Positions 1 to 8,254 of a stretch of DNA of 64,000 nt are shown in pieces. Position 1 is the first letter of the stretch, and each line of letters begins with the position of its first letter. The stretch is from Roseovarius aestuariivivens (GTDB taxonomy: Bacteria > Pseudomonadota > Alphaproteobacteria > Rhodobacterales > Rhodobacteraceae): the NCBI RefSeq assembly GCF_004761875.1, contig NZ_SJEY01000008.1, positions 62,001-126,000 of the forward strand, in the 5' to 3' direction. The notes under the pieces are model-generated. The model did not search any database, was not told where the DNA came from, and saw only the letters and a program-made list of their open reading frames with translations. Both the position numbers and the translations under genes were made by a program.

Positions 1-799
1 TAGCCTGGTAGAGCGCGAAGGCACCGGGATAGTTTTTCTTGAAGCTTATATTGGCGATCTTGTCGATCGAGGCCTGCTGAAAACCGCAAGCGTCCCCGCG
101 CGTCTGGCCTTCCTCCTCGACGCATTCACCGTCGGCGGGGTCCCACGCGACCCAGTTGAATTCTTCCTCGGCAAAAAGCCAATGCGGCTGCCAGAACATC
201 ATCAGAAGCGGGTCCTTGGTTGCCACAGCGGATTTCACCTCGGCGATCATCGCGCCTTCGGAACCACCCGCAACGGGTTCGAACGGTAGATCGATCTGCG
301 CCACGACGTCCTTTGAGCGTGTGCCCCAATCCGCCGGATAGGTGATCAGTCGGCCCTTGGGAAAGGTATCGGCGGCGGCAAAAGCCTGCGCGCAATCGTA
401 AAGCGCCTCGTAGGCCGGCAGGCCGGGGCACATTTCTTCCATGTAGGGTGGATAAATCCACCCCTCCTGAGGCTTGAGACCCAGCTGTCCCAAGACGAGG
501 ATATCGCCACTTTCGACCGCTTTGGGATAGATCTCTCCCACGTTGTTGGTCCAGACCTCGGGCTGCACGTGCAAATCGCCATTGGCAAGAGCGATGAATT
601 GCGGGACGGCGCCGGCTGTAACGTATTCCACCTCATACCCAGCTTTCTTGAACAGGCTGCCGGTTATGTAGGCCGATATGTGCTGGCCGGTCCATTCGTT
701 GATGGGAATTCGGATCGGATCACTGCTGTCGGCGCTGGCGCTGAACGCGCTTGCAAGTCCGAGCGCAAGGCCGGCGGCAAGGCTGATACGTGTCGTCAT
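1..799 (-). CDS. Glycine betaine/choline-type ABC transporter substrate-binding protein (3' end outside window)
   Basis: The reading frame starts at an ATG at 799, behind a good ribosome site (GGGAGA), and stays open to the window edge, so about 266 residues are visible and the C-terminus is missing. An N-terminal secretion signal of about 25 residues (MTTRISLAAG...FSASA) is followed by a mature domain of the OpuAC/ProX fold. Tryptophans fall in the typical places (NEWTGQH, PEVWTNN, EGWIYPP, PADWGTRS, FWQPHW); in this family such residues form an aromatic box around quaternary amines. It should act in the periplasm and deliver a betaine-like solute to an ABC importer encoded beyond the left edge. 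The nearby Rieske/GcvT pair fits use of methylated amines. The ligand itself is inference. Confidence 0.85.
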   Translation of the reverse strand, partial: MTTRISLAAGLALGLASAFSASADSSDPIRIPINEWTGQHISAYITGSLFKKAGYEVEYVTAGAVPQFIALANGDLHVQPEVWTNNVGEIYPKAVESGDILVLGQLGLKPQEGWIYPPYMEEMCPGLPAYEALYDCAQAFAAADTFPKGRLITYPADWGTRSKDVVAQIDLPFEPVAGGSEGAMIAEVKSAVATKDPLLMMFWQPHWLFAEEEFNWVAWDPADGECVEEEGQTRGDACGFQQASIDKIANISFKKNYPGAFALYQA

Positions 800-957
800 C
801 AAAAGACTTCTCCCGTTGGTCTGTTTCTTATTCGCTGGATTTGTCGAAGCTTACCACCTGCCCCCGTCTATTCAAGCACTGTACCGGGTGCCGCTCGCCA
901 ATTGTCTTGCGGGAAGCTAAGCTCGGGCATCAACCGATCCCCTGAGAAAGGCCCTGC

Positions 958-1743
958 ATGACCCTTCCGATCGCCGCCACTTGGTACGGTGTACAAAATT
1001 TGGACGACGGGGTGACGCGCATTCACGAGCGCCATGTCGCGCACTGGCTTAGGTGCAATATTTGGCATGTGAGAGGCCGGGATCGGGATCTGATTATCGA
1101 CACCGGTCTTGGCCTGCGCCCCCTGAGCGAGGCGGTCGCGGCGCTGGCCGAGCGACCTGTCATAGCGATCATGACTCACTCACATTTCGACCACTCGGGC
1201 GGCCTGCACCAGTTTCAACATCGCTGCGGTCATGCTGCAGAGGCCGGAATCATCGCTTCACCGACCGATGCCAACACCGTTGCCAATACCGGGTTTCTTA
1301 TCGCCGAGACCTTTACTGCTTCGCCCTTCGAGGATTTCGACCATCGTCGATATCATGTGAAACCGGCCTCGCTGACGGAACACCTCGACGAGGGCGACGT
1401 CATCGACCTGGGCGACCGGGTGTTCCGCGTGCTGCACTTGCCGGGCCACTCCCCGGGATCCATCGCGCTTTTCGAAGGCGACACCGGGCTCTTTTTCAGC
1501 GGCGATGTTGTCTACGATGGCGCGCTGATCGACGATCTCTACCACTCCGAGCCGGAACTTCTTGCGGCGTCGCATGCGCGTCTGCGAGACCTTCCGGTGC
1601 ACACGGTGCACGCTGGGCACTTCGCATCCTTTGGGCGCGACAAGATGCTGGAAATACTACATGAGTACGCGGCGGGCGGGCGCCGGCTCGGCGATGCCTC
1701 GACGTGGGTCGCAGACGAAATCGCCGGAGGCGGACATGACTAG
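958..1743 (+). CDS. MBL-fold metallo-hydrolase
   Basis: A 261-residue cytoplasmic protein of the metallo-beta-lactamase superfamily. The metal-binding motif THSHFDH is at about residues 72-78. The later ligands are visible as LPGHSPGS (His), FSGDVVYDG (Asp) and a C-terminal VHAGH (His), so both metal sites look intact. Such proteins hydrolyse thioesters, lactones or similar esters; nothing in the sequence fixes the substrate. The gene overlaps the following SDR gene by 8 bases, which points to translational coupling and a shared pathway. It is divergent from the betaine-binding protein gene, with about 160 bases between them that must carry both promoters. Confidence 0.85.
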   Translation: MTLPIAATWYGVQNLDDGVTRIHERHVAHWLRCNIWHVRGRDRDLIIDTGLGLRPLSEAVAALAERPVIAIMTHSHFDHSGGLHQFQHRCGHAAEAGIIASPTDANTVANTGFLIAETFTASPFEDFDHRRYHVKPASLTEHLDEGDVIDLGDRVFRVLHLPGHSPGSIALFEGDTGLFFSGDVVYDGALIDDLYHSEPELLAASHARLRDLPVHTVHAGHFASFGRDKMLEILHEYAAGGRRLGDASTWVADEIAGGGHD

Positions 1744-2500
1744 AACAGCCTATATCAGCGGCGGCTTGGCGGGCATGGGCCTTGAAGTGGCGCGCGCAAT
1801 GCGGGCCGCCGGACACCGCGTGGCGGTCGGTGGACGGCGCGGCGGGAACGTCGAGGCACAACAGGCGGCACACGAAGCGCTTGGTGAGGACGCTTTCGCG
1901 CACGAGCTCGACGTGTGCGATGAGACCTCCGTCGCCAGGTTTTGTCAGAACGCGGCGACCGCGATTGGAGACGCCGATATTCTGGTCAACTGCGCGGGCA
2001 TAGAGGTTTATCAAACTGTATCGGAGCACGATATCAAAGCGTGGCAACGGGTGATCGATACCAACCTGACGGGCAGTTTCCTGATGATGCGAGAGGTCTT
2101 GCCGGGGATGAAGGCACGCGGATGGGGGCGGATCGTGACGATTGCGTCGACAGCGGCCCACACCGCGATGCCCGATCAGGCGGCGTATTGCGCGTCGAAG
2201 GCGGGACTTCTTGGGTTATCGCGCGCCGTGGCCTTAGAGGGCGCGCCGCACGGCGTGACGTCGATGACCGTTAGTCCGACCTGGGTGGAAACCGACATGC
2301 TACGGGAGTCAGCGTCGATGATGGCCCGAGAAAACGGTACAAGTCTCGCGCAAGAGATCGAGGCACTCGCAAGAAGCAATCCGCAAAATCGCTTGGTTCA
2401 ACCGCAGGAAGTCGCCGCGTTGATCGCCTTTCTCTGTTCTTCCGATGCGCCGGCCCTGACAATGGAAGATATTCAGATCAATGCGGGCGCACTCTGGTAA
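1736..2500 (+). CDS. SDR-family NAD(P)-dependent oxidoreductase
   Basis: A 254-residue short-chain dehydrogenase. The start at 1736 is chosen because it lies just after a GGAGG sequence inside the end of the MBL gene and puts the Rossmann motif at the N-terminus; a longer in-frame extension has no such support. Visible family landmarks are the glycine motif (SGGLAGMG, residues about 8-15, with Ser replacing the usual Thr), NCAG near residue 85, a catalytic Ser in IASTAAH, and the YCASK catalytic Tyr/Lys near residues 151-155. It probably oxidises or reduces a hydroxy/keto group of the compound handled by the coupled MBL hydrolase. Substrate unknown. Confidence 0.85.
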   Translation: MTRTAYISGGLAGMGLEVARAMRAAGHRVAVGGRRGGNVEAQQAAHEALGEDAFAHELDVCDETSVARFCQNAATAIGDADILVNCAGIEVYQTVSEHDIKAWQRVIDTNLTGSFLMMREVLPGMKARGWGRIVTIASTAAHTAMPDQAAYCASKAGLLGLSRAVALEGAPHGVTSMTVSPTWVETDMLRESASMMARENGTSLAQEIEALARSNPQNRLVQPQEVAALIAFLCSSDAPALTMEDIQINAGALW

Positions 2501-2509
2501 GACTAAATG

Positions 2510-3406
2510 TCAGGCTAGTCTGCGGGTCCGCCACGTCATAACGGCGGGCTCAATCAGACCCGCCGACAGGATCAGGGGCAGGCCCACGGCTTCTCGCAGG
2601 CCGAAGCTTTCTTCGGCCCAGATCGCCGCCGTCACCGCCGCGACCACGATCTCTGTCATGAATAGCAATCCCACCACGCCGGGATTGAGCTTTGACGGAG
2701 CATAGATTGTCGCCAAACAACTGGGCAGAATGAGGATCACCGCAACCGGAATGAACCAGGCCAGCAAGCCCGTCACCTCCACGACGGCCGGCACAGTTGC
2801 GCCGCCCCGCAACGTGGCGAAAAACGCCACGACGCAGGCCACGATGGCCGCGACACCGAGGAAATTCACCGCTTGCGTGGCGATGCGCACCCGTTTTTCA
2901 GTCAGGATCAGTGTACAGCCGGCAGCCCAGAACATGCCGGACACCAGACCGAACCAGTCGCCCGCATTTCGAGGCACCGGAAGACCCGTGTCATCGGCAA
3001 AGATCACAACCAGACCGACGAGGCCAACCGCTATAGCCAACCAGCGGTACCATGTCATCCGGTCGCCAAGGAACAACCATCCCAGGAAAAAGCCCCAGAT
3101 CGGCGTCATGTAAAACAGCAGCACTGCACGGACCACGTCGGTGTAAAGCAGCGAGGCCGCGTAAAGAGCGTAAGCCACGCCACCAAGCATGCCCCCCAAC
3201 AGCGGGCGCAAACCCAGCCTGTAATCGGCGCGCAAATGCCACACCAGCGGCAGCGACATGAGTGCGGGCAGAACTGTGAAAACCACCATGGCCCACGGAG
3301 CGTCCAGGCCCGCTTGCTCGATCATGCGTAGGGGCAACCAGAAGATGCCCCAGCAGACGCCCGCGAAAAGGCCTGCCAAAACCGCTCCTTGGGTGCTGTG
3401 GGTCAA
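2510..3406 (-). CDS. DMT-superfamily (EamA) transporter
   Basis: A strongly hydrophobic protein of about 298 residues with roughly ten membrane segments and the two-fold EamA repeat typical of drug/metabolite transporters. The start is set at a TTG (3406) because GGAGA lies seven bases upstream and the product then begins MTHSTQGAV directly before the first membrane segment; an ATG at 3466 would add a basic, unrelated leader. It lies downstream of the Rieske and GcvT genes on the same strand, 83 bases after the GcvT stop, so it may be cotranscribed with them. It could export or import a product of that pathway; direction and substrate cannot be read from sequence. Confidence 0.8.
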   Translation of the reverse strand: MTHSTQGAVLAGLFAGVCWGIFWLPLRMIEQAGLDAPWAMVVFTVLPALMSLPLVWHLRADYRLGLRPLLGGMLGGVAYALYAASLLYTDVVRAVLLFYMTPIWGFFLGWLFLGDRMTWYRWLAIAVGLVGLVVIFADDTGLPVPRNAGDWFGLVSGMFWAAGCTLILTEKRVRIATQAVNFLGVAAIVACVVAFFATLRGGATVPAVVEVTGLLAWFIPVAVILILPSCLATIYAPSKLNPGVVGLLFMTEIVVAAVTAAIWAEESFGLREAVGLPLILSAGLIEPAVMTWRTRRLA

Positions 3407-3489
3407 ATGAAATCTCCGTTGGACGTGATGCGCGCGGTGGGACACCCACCGCGCAGTAAATCTCAATCAACCAGTCAGACCAAGCGCTG

Positions 3490-4680
3490 TCAGGCAGCGC
3501 GTTCCGGGATATCCACGAGTTTGCCGCGCGGTATTTCGCACGCCTTGTCGTAAAGCGGCGTTTCGGCCAGCGTTGCGGCATACATCTTGCCGTCATTTCC
3601 CTCGACCGTGATTTCGGTTCCCGGACCAGCCTCGGCGCTGTCCATCAGGGCATAGCCGATCCCGTGGCCAAGATACGGCGATGTGGCCCCGGCGGTGATC
3701 CGCCCGGCCGGTTTTCCCTGCCATTCCACCCGACCGTTCACGCGCGGTTCCTCGTCCGGGCAGATAATCCCATAAAGACGCCGCCGCTTATCAGCCTTTT
3801 CCAGCGCGGCCTTGCCGATAAAGTCGTCCTTGTCCATGGCCACGAACCCCCCAAGTCCCACGTCGTATGGCGTCGTGGTTTCATCGAAGTCGGAATTCGC
3901 GTTTAGAATTCCCGCCTCGATCCGGCGAATGTTCATAGAGTCGAGACCGAACATCCGCAGACCATAGGGCGCGCCGGCACGTTCAATGTGTTCCCAAAGT
4001 GCTTTGGCATCGTGATGGGGCTCCGTATAGAATTCCCAACCCAGCTCGTTGGTGTAGCCTGTCCGCGTGATCAGAACTCTCTGCCCCCCGAGATCCACCC
4101 AGGCGCTTCCGAAGTATCCAAAAGGTTCAGGCACCCCGTCCTTGGCCGCCATCTTCAGAATTTCCATTGCCGAGGGTCCCTGGATCTGGCTGACGTTTAC
4201 GTGCGGGTCGAGAATCTGGACATCCATGCCTTTGGCATGCGCACGTGCCCAGTTGACGAAATCGCCATCGGCCTGTGCATACCAAAACCGGTCCTCTGCC
4301 AGCCTTACGAAGACTCCATCGACGATCAGCCCGCCATGATCGAAACAGGCGATCCCGTAGCCGCAGCGGCCGACGCGGACTTTGGAAATATTATTGACGA
4401 ATAGAAGGCTCATCAGTTTCTCGGCGTCCGGTCCGACGAATTCGATCGGCCATTCGCCAGTGTGGAGACACGCCGCCTTGGTCCGCAAAAGCCAATACCC
4501 CTCGTCCGTCGGAAGGTCGTCCATGTAAACGCACATCAGGCGGCGGTTGTAGACGCAGTAATGCGGACCATGCCGCGCCTCGATGGCGTGGTAAGCATGA
4601 CGGTTGAGGTTGAAGTCCCAGCCTGCGCCAGGGCGCGAGGTAACCAGGTCGCGTGTTTGTCCGTCGCTAGATCGCATCAT
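3490..4680 (-). CDS. GcvT-family aminomethyltransferase-like protein (probable folate-dependent demethylase)
   Basis: A 396-residue protein of the GcvT/DmdA fold. Visible hallmarks are the GGLIVDG segment (the Asp region that contacts folate in GcvT), QIQGPSAMEIL, TRTGYTNELGWEFY and the C-terminal barrel with GRITAGATSPYLG. Members move a methyl or methylene group from an N-, S- or O-methyl donor to tetrahydrofolate. The ATG at 4680 overlaps the stop of the Rieske gene (ATGA), so the two proteins should be made together, fitting an oxidative-plus-folate demethylation route. It is not long enough to be a dimethylglycine oxidase fusion. Whether it acts on a betaine, an O-methyl aromatic or DMSP cannot be settled from the sequence. 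Confidence 0.75.
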   Translation of the reverse strand: MMRSSDGQTRDLVTSRPGAGWDFNLNRHAYHAIEARHGPHYCVYNRRLMCVYMDDLPTDEGYWLLRTKAACLHTGEWPIEFVGPDAEKLMSLLFVNNISKVRVGRCGYGIACFDHGGLIVDGVFVRLAEDRFWYAQADGDFVNWARAHAKGMDVQILDPHVNVSQIQGPSAMEILKMAAKDGVPEPFGYFGSAWVDLGGQRVLITRTGYTNELGWEFYTEPHHDAKALWEHIERAGAPYGLRMFGLDSMNIRRIEAGILNANSDFDETTTPYDVGLGGFVAMDKDDFIGKAALEKADKRRRLYGIICPDEEPRVNGRVEWQGKPAGRITAGATSPYLGHGIGYALMDSAEAGPGTEITVEGNDGKMYAATLAETPLYDKACEIPRGKLVDIPERAA

Positions 4681-5831
4681 GTGCCGGCCTCCACATCAAG
4701 ATTTGCGCCGAGGGCATCAGCCACAAGTTTCTGGAAATGGTGCACCGCGTGTTCGCTCAATTCGGTCTTTCCCGCGTCCACGACGAAACGGCCCTGATTG
4801 TAGCCCGAGGATTTCAGCCCCTTCTGCACGCTTTCACAAAGCCCGATATCCTCGGGTTGCAGCACGTCGATCTGGTAGTTGATCGCATCGCGCAACTGAT
4901 CGGTGACGACGCCGTCCTTCACGAACCAGTCCTGGTACTCCACGCAAGCCTCAGGCGCGGTCGGGTTCATCTGGAGAACCGAAAGATTGGCCTCACCAGG
5001 ATAGGCCCAGATGGTGAAGTTCGGCCACACGTACCAACCTGCATAGCCGAAATCGACATCGCCCGGCTTGAAGGAATAGGCGCGGTTGCTTAGTGACTTG
5101 GGGTTGCCTGCACACTGGCTGGAATAAAGCCCGCATGTCACGGTGCGGTAGGTATCCATATCGACAAGATCAACGAAGTCCTTGTGCGCAGGATGGCAGT
5201 GGTAACACTCGAGGAAGTTGTCAACGAGCACCTTCCAGTTCGCCTCGACCTCGTACGTGTCGCGCTGCGCGAATTGCAAATCATCGACCGAAGGCACGTA
5301 ATGCCGGATTTCCTTCTCCAGCTCGCCCATCTGCTCGGCAAAAGGCGTCGCGTCAGGATCCAGATTGACGAGAACAAGGCCGCAGAACACTTCTACCCTG
5401 ACTTCCTTCAGCGAAAAATCTGACTTGTCGAAGCCCTTGACTGTCTGGGTGTTGCGCGCGGATTTGAGTGTACCGTCAAAGTCGAAAGCCCAGGCATGGT
5501 AGGGGCAAGTGATCACGTTCTTTCGACCCGTCCCGCTGACAAGTTCGTGCCCGCGATGGGGACACACGTTGTAGAACGCCTTTAGGTCGCCCTGCCGCGT
5601 CCGGGCGACGAAAATATTCTGCTCGTGGATCCTTACCGTCAAAAAACATCCCGGCTCGGCTACCTGACTTACATGGCCGGCGTAGTTCCAGCTGCGGTAG
5701 AAAATTGTGTCCTTCTCCAGAGCCCAGATTTCCGGGTCGTGGTAGAACCTCGCAGGCAGTGTGTAGGACTCGGCCGGGTCCGCGCGGAACGGGGCATCAT
5801 CGGGCATAAGGTTTAGAATCGGTTTGGTCAT
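4677..5831 (-). CDS. Rieske-type aromatic-ring-hydroxylating/demethylating oxygenase, alpha subunit
   Basis: A 384-residue oxygenase alpha subunit. The Rieske cluster ligands are CPHRGH (Cys90, His92) and CPYHAW (Cys109, His112). The mononuclear iron site follows as DNFLECYHCHPAH (His211, His216) with the later Asp in PEDIGLCESVQ. The start at 5831 follows GGGAG at a good distance; an ATG 21 bases upstream lacks such a site. Layout and motif wording resemble the betaine/carnitine/stachydrine demethylase branch, and the coupled GcvT gene supports removal of N-methyl groups. No reductase gene lies beside it, so electrons must come from a partner encoded elsewhere. Divergent from a LysR gene that may regulate it. 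Confidence 0.85.
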   Translation of the reverse strand: MTKPILNLMPDDAPFRADPAESYTLPARFYHDPEIWALEKDTIFYRSWNYAGHVSQVAEPGCFLTVRIHEQNIFVARTRQGDLKAFYNVCPHRGHELVSGTGRKNVITCPYHAWAFDFDGTLKSARNTQTVKGFDKSDFSLKEVRVEVFCGLVLVNLDPDATPFAEQMGELEKEIRHYVPSVDDLQFAQRDTYEVEANWKVLVDNFLECYHCHPAHKDFVDLVDMDTYRTVTCGLYSSQCAGNPKSLSNRAYSFKPGDVDFGYAGWYVWPNFTIWAYPGEANLSVLQMNPTAPEACVEYQDWFVKDGVVTDQLRDAINYQIDVLQPEDIGLCESVQKGLKSSGYNQGRFVVDAGKTELSEHAVHHFQKLVADALGANLDVEAGT

Positions 5832-5925
5832 AGCGGCACTCCCTCGGCTCATGCTTGACAGGAAACACCATTAACCTGATTTATGACAAACGCTGTTTTC
5901 TGGGGGTTTTGAGGAACAATTTCTT

Positions 5926-6816
5926 ATGCAAAGGCTTTCTCTACCCCCTCTAGACCTTTTGCAGCCATTCGAGGCCTCGGCCCGGCTTGGCAGCTTTACT
6001 CGCGCCGCAGAGGAACTTTCCGTCACGCAATCCGCGATCTCTCAACGCGTGCGCAAGCTTGAAGATCTAATGGGAATTGAGCTTTTCGAACGCCATCACA
6101 GGAAGATCGTACTCACGGCGCAGGGACGTGAGCTTCTGAACGGGGTTCGGGCGGCTTTACAGCACCTTAGCGCAGCAACCAATAGCCTGCGCCTTGGCGA
6201 AGACCGACCCAATGTGCGGCTGTCGGCGGATGTTTCAATGGCGCATTTCTGGCTTCTGGAACGGCTGCAACCACGCTTGGCCGACGGCACGCCGGTGACC
6301 ATAGACTTGACCGTCACCGATGATGAGGCAGAGCTACTGGCGGCCGATATCGCCTTGATGCACGGAGGCGGAACATGGCCGGGGTTTCGATCGGCAGAGT
6401 TATTCCGAGACGAAGTATTTCCGGTCTGCACGCCAGCGTACCAGGCGAAAAGCCGTATCGAGACACCCCAAGACCTCTTGCGGTGCGAATTGATCGATCT
6501 CGACTACATTCACTGGAATTGGATGAACTGGGGAATCTGGCTGACGGAGGCCGGTGTAGACGCCACCCGCGCGCCGATTTGCCTGCGCACCAACAGCTAC
6601 ACCGCGCTGCTCGATGCGGCGCGGCGCGGGCTAGGCGTGACGTTGGGTTGGGCCGGCCTCGTGGACGAAGACCTACAGGCCGGACGTCTGATACGCCCGC
6701 TTGAAAACAGCGTCCGAAGCGCATTCGGTTATTATCTGCTACTTCGGGATGGTGCGCCGCCCGCCGCGCGCGACGTGGCCGGACAACTTGCCCCATCCAT
6801 ATTTGGCGCGACATAG
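5926..6816 (+). CDS. LysR-family transcriptional regulator (GcvA-like)
   Basis: A 296-residue LysR-type regulator. The N-terminal winged helix-turn-helix occupies residues about 8-66 (FEASARLGSFTRAAEEL, then SQRVRKLE), followed by a periplasmic-binding-protein-like effector domain. The wording of the DNA-binding end (LPPLDLLQPFEASARLGS) resembles the GcvA group. It is transcribed divergently from the Rieske-GcvT operon with 94 bases between the start codons, the normal arrangement for a LysR protein controlling its neighbour. The molybdenum-hydroxylase genes begin about 100 bases downstream and could also be targets. The effector is unknown. Confidence 0.88.
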   Translation: MQRLSLPPLDLLQPFEASARLGSFTRAAEELSVTQSAISQRVRKLEDLMGIELFERHHRKIVLTAQGRELLNGVRAALQHLSAATNSLRLGEDRPNVRLSADVSMAHFWLLERLQPRLADGTPVTIDLTVTDDEAELLAADIALMHGGGTWPGFRSAELFRDEVFPVCTPAYQAKSRIETPQDLLRCELIDLDYIHWNWMNWGIWLTEAGVDATRAPICLRTNSYTALLDAARRGLGVTLGWAGLVDEDLQAGRLIRPLENSVRSAFGYYLLLRDGAPPAARDVAGQLAPSIFGAT

Positions 6817-6913
6817 CCGCCGGGCACAGCGATGTCGCGACGATCCTGATTGAAGCTTGGGGTGGATTGGTGTTTGCTACAGGCTGATCGATTTCAAGCC
6901 AAGGACTACGGTC

Positions 6914-7771
6914 ATGCGCTACCTCGCCCCCACGACCCTCGAAGATGCCGTTCACATGCTTGCCGAGGACCCCGGAGACTGCCGTGTTCTGGCCGGCGGC
7001 ACGGATTTGCTGGTTCGTTTGCGCTCTGGTCATGCTGAACCCGACAGCATCCTTGACATAAAGCGTATAAACGCCCTGCGAGAGATCACAGGCGAAGAGG
7101 GTGGATGGCGCATCGGCGCAGCAGTATCGGGCGCCGAAATGAGGGAACACGAAGGCCTGTGCGCCGACTGGCCAGGCGTTGTCGAGGCCGCGAGCCTTAT
7201 CGGGTCTACACAGATCCAGGGACGCTGTACCATCGCCGGCAACCTCTGCAATGCCTCTCCCGCCGCTGACAGCGTGCCCGCGATGGTCGCGGCAGGCGCC
7301 GTCGCGCGGATTGCGGGACCGAATGGAACCCGCGACGTCGCGGTTGAAGATGTGCCGCAGGGTCCCGGCAAGACCTGTCTGGAAAAGGATGAATTCGTCG
7401 CCTCGATTTTTCTGCCCGCCCGCCCAGAGAAGAGTGGTGACGCTTACTTGCGGTTCATCCCGCGGACGGAAATGGATATCGCAGTTGTCGGCTGTGCCGT
7501 CTCTCTCACGCTTTCGGACGACGGCACCTGCACCGCCGCCCGCGTTTCGCTGGGTGCCGTCGCCCCAACTGTGATCCTCGTTCCCGAGGCTGCTGCCGCG
7601 CTTGAAGGGACCAAGGTCGACGACGGGGCGTTAGAGGCACTTGCCAATGCTTGTACCAAAGCCGCAAACCCTATCGCTGACAAACGCGGCACGGTTGAAT
7701 TCAGAACCCATGTGGCGGGCGTGCTTGCCCGCCGTGCTGCCAATATCGCCCTGACCAGGGCCGGAGGCTGA
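6914..7771 (+). CDS. Molybdenum hydroxylase, FAD-binding (medium) subunit
   Basis: A 285-residue protein of the CoxM/xanthine-dehydrogenase FAD-binding family. Visible landmarks are the FAD-binding LAGGTDLL motif near residue 30, IGSTQIQGRCTIAGNLCNASPAAD around residue 100, and a CO_deh_flav_C-type C-terminus. The start at 6914 is used because the product then begins MRYLAPTTLEDAV, the family's usual N-terminus, with AGGA just upstream. It passes electrons from the iron-sulfur subunit to FAD and on to an acceptor. It is the first gene of a medium-small-large operon with only three bases before the next start. Confidence 0.9.
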   Translation: MRYLAPTTLEDAVHMLAEDPGDCRVLAGGTDLLVRLRSGHAEPDSILDIKRINALREITGEEGGWRIGAAVSGAEMREHEGLCADWPGVVEAASLIGSTQIQGRCTIAGNLCNASPAADSVPAMVAAGAVARIAGPNGTRDVAVEDVPQGPGKTCLEKDEFVASIFLPARPEKSGDAYLRFIPRTEMDIAVVGCAVSLTLSDDGTCTAARVSLGAVAPTVILVPEAAAALEGTKVDDGALEALANACTKAANPIADKRGTVEFRTHVAGVLARRAANIALTRAGG

Positions 7772-7774
7772 CCC

Positions 7775-8254
7775 ATGAGCAAAATTCACGTCACCACCAA
7801 GATCAACGGCGATCCCGTCGAGTACCTTTGCGAGCCCGACGAAACACTGCTTGATGTGCTTCGGGACAAGCTTGGCATGACCGGTTCTAAGGAAGGCTGC
7901 GGCACAGGTGATTGCGGTGCCTGTTCGGTCACGGTGAACGGCCGGCTGGTCTGTTCCTGTCTCGTGTTGGGGGCCGAAGCCGAAGGGACCGAAATCGGCA
8001 CGATCGAGGGCATGGCGCAGGGCGAGGCACTGCACCCGTTGCAGCAGAAATTCATCGAGCACGCCGCGCTACAGTGCGGGATCTGCACGCCGGGCATTCT
8101 TGTCGCGGCGAAGTCCCTGCTGGAAAACAACCCCGACCCGACCGAGGAAGAGACACGCTATTGGCTGGCAGGCAACCTTTGTCGTTGCACGGGTTATGAC
8201 AAGATTATCCGCGCCGTACTGGATGCGGCGGCGGACATGCGGGAGGCCTCGTAA
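7775..8254 (+). CDS. Molybdenum hydroxylase, [2Fe-2S] (small) subunit
   Basis: A 159-residue protein carrying two [2Fe-2S] clusters. The plant-ferredoxin-like N-terminal cluster is seen as CGTGDCGACSV with a later single Cys (VCSC). The all-alpha C-terminal domain has QCGICTPG and LCRCTGYDKI. It links the molybdopterin subunit to the FAD subunit. The gene overlaps the start of the large-subunit gene by one base (TAATG), so the subunits are probably made in matched amounts. Length and cysteine pattern are normal for CoxS/XdhA-type subunits. Confidence 0.93.
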   Translation: MSKIHVTTKINGDPVEYLCEPDETLLDVLRDKLGMTGSKEGCGTGDCGACSVTVNGRLVCSCLVLGAEAEGTEIGTIEGMAQGEALHPLQQKFIEHAALQCGICTPGILVAAKSLLENNPDPTEEETRYWLAGNLCRCTGYDKIIRAVLDAAADMREAS

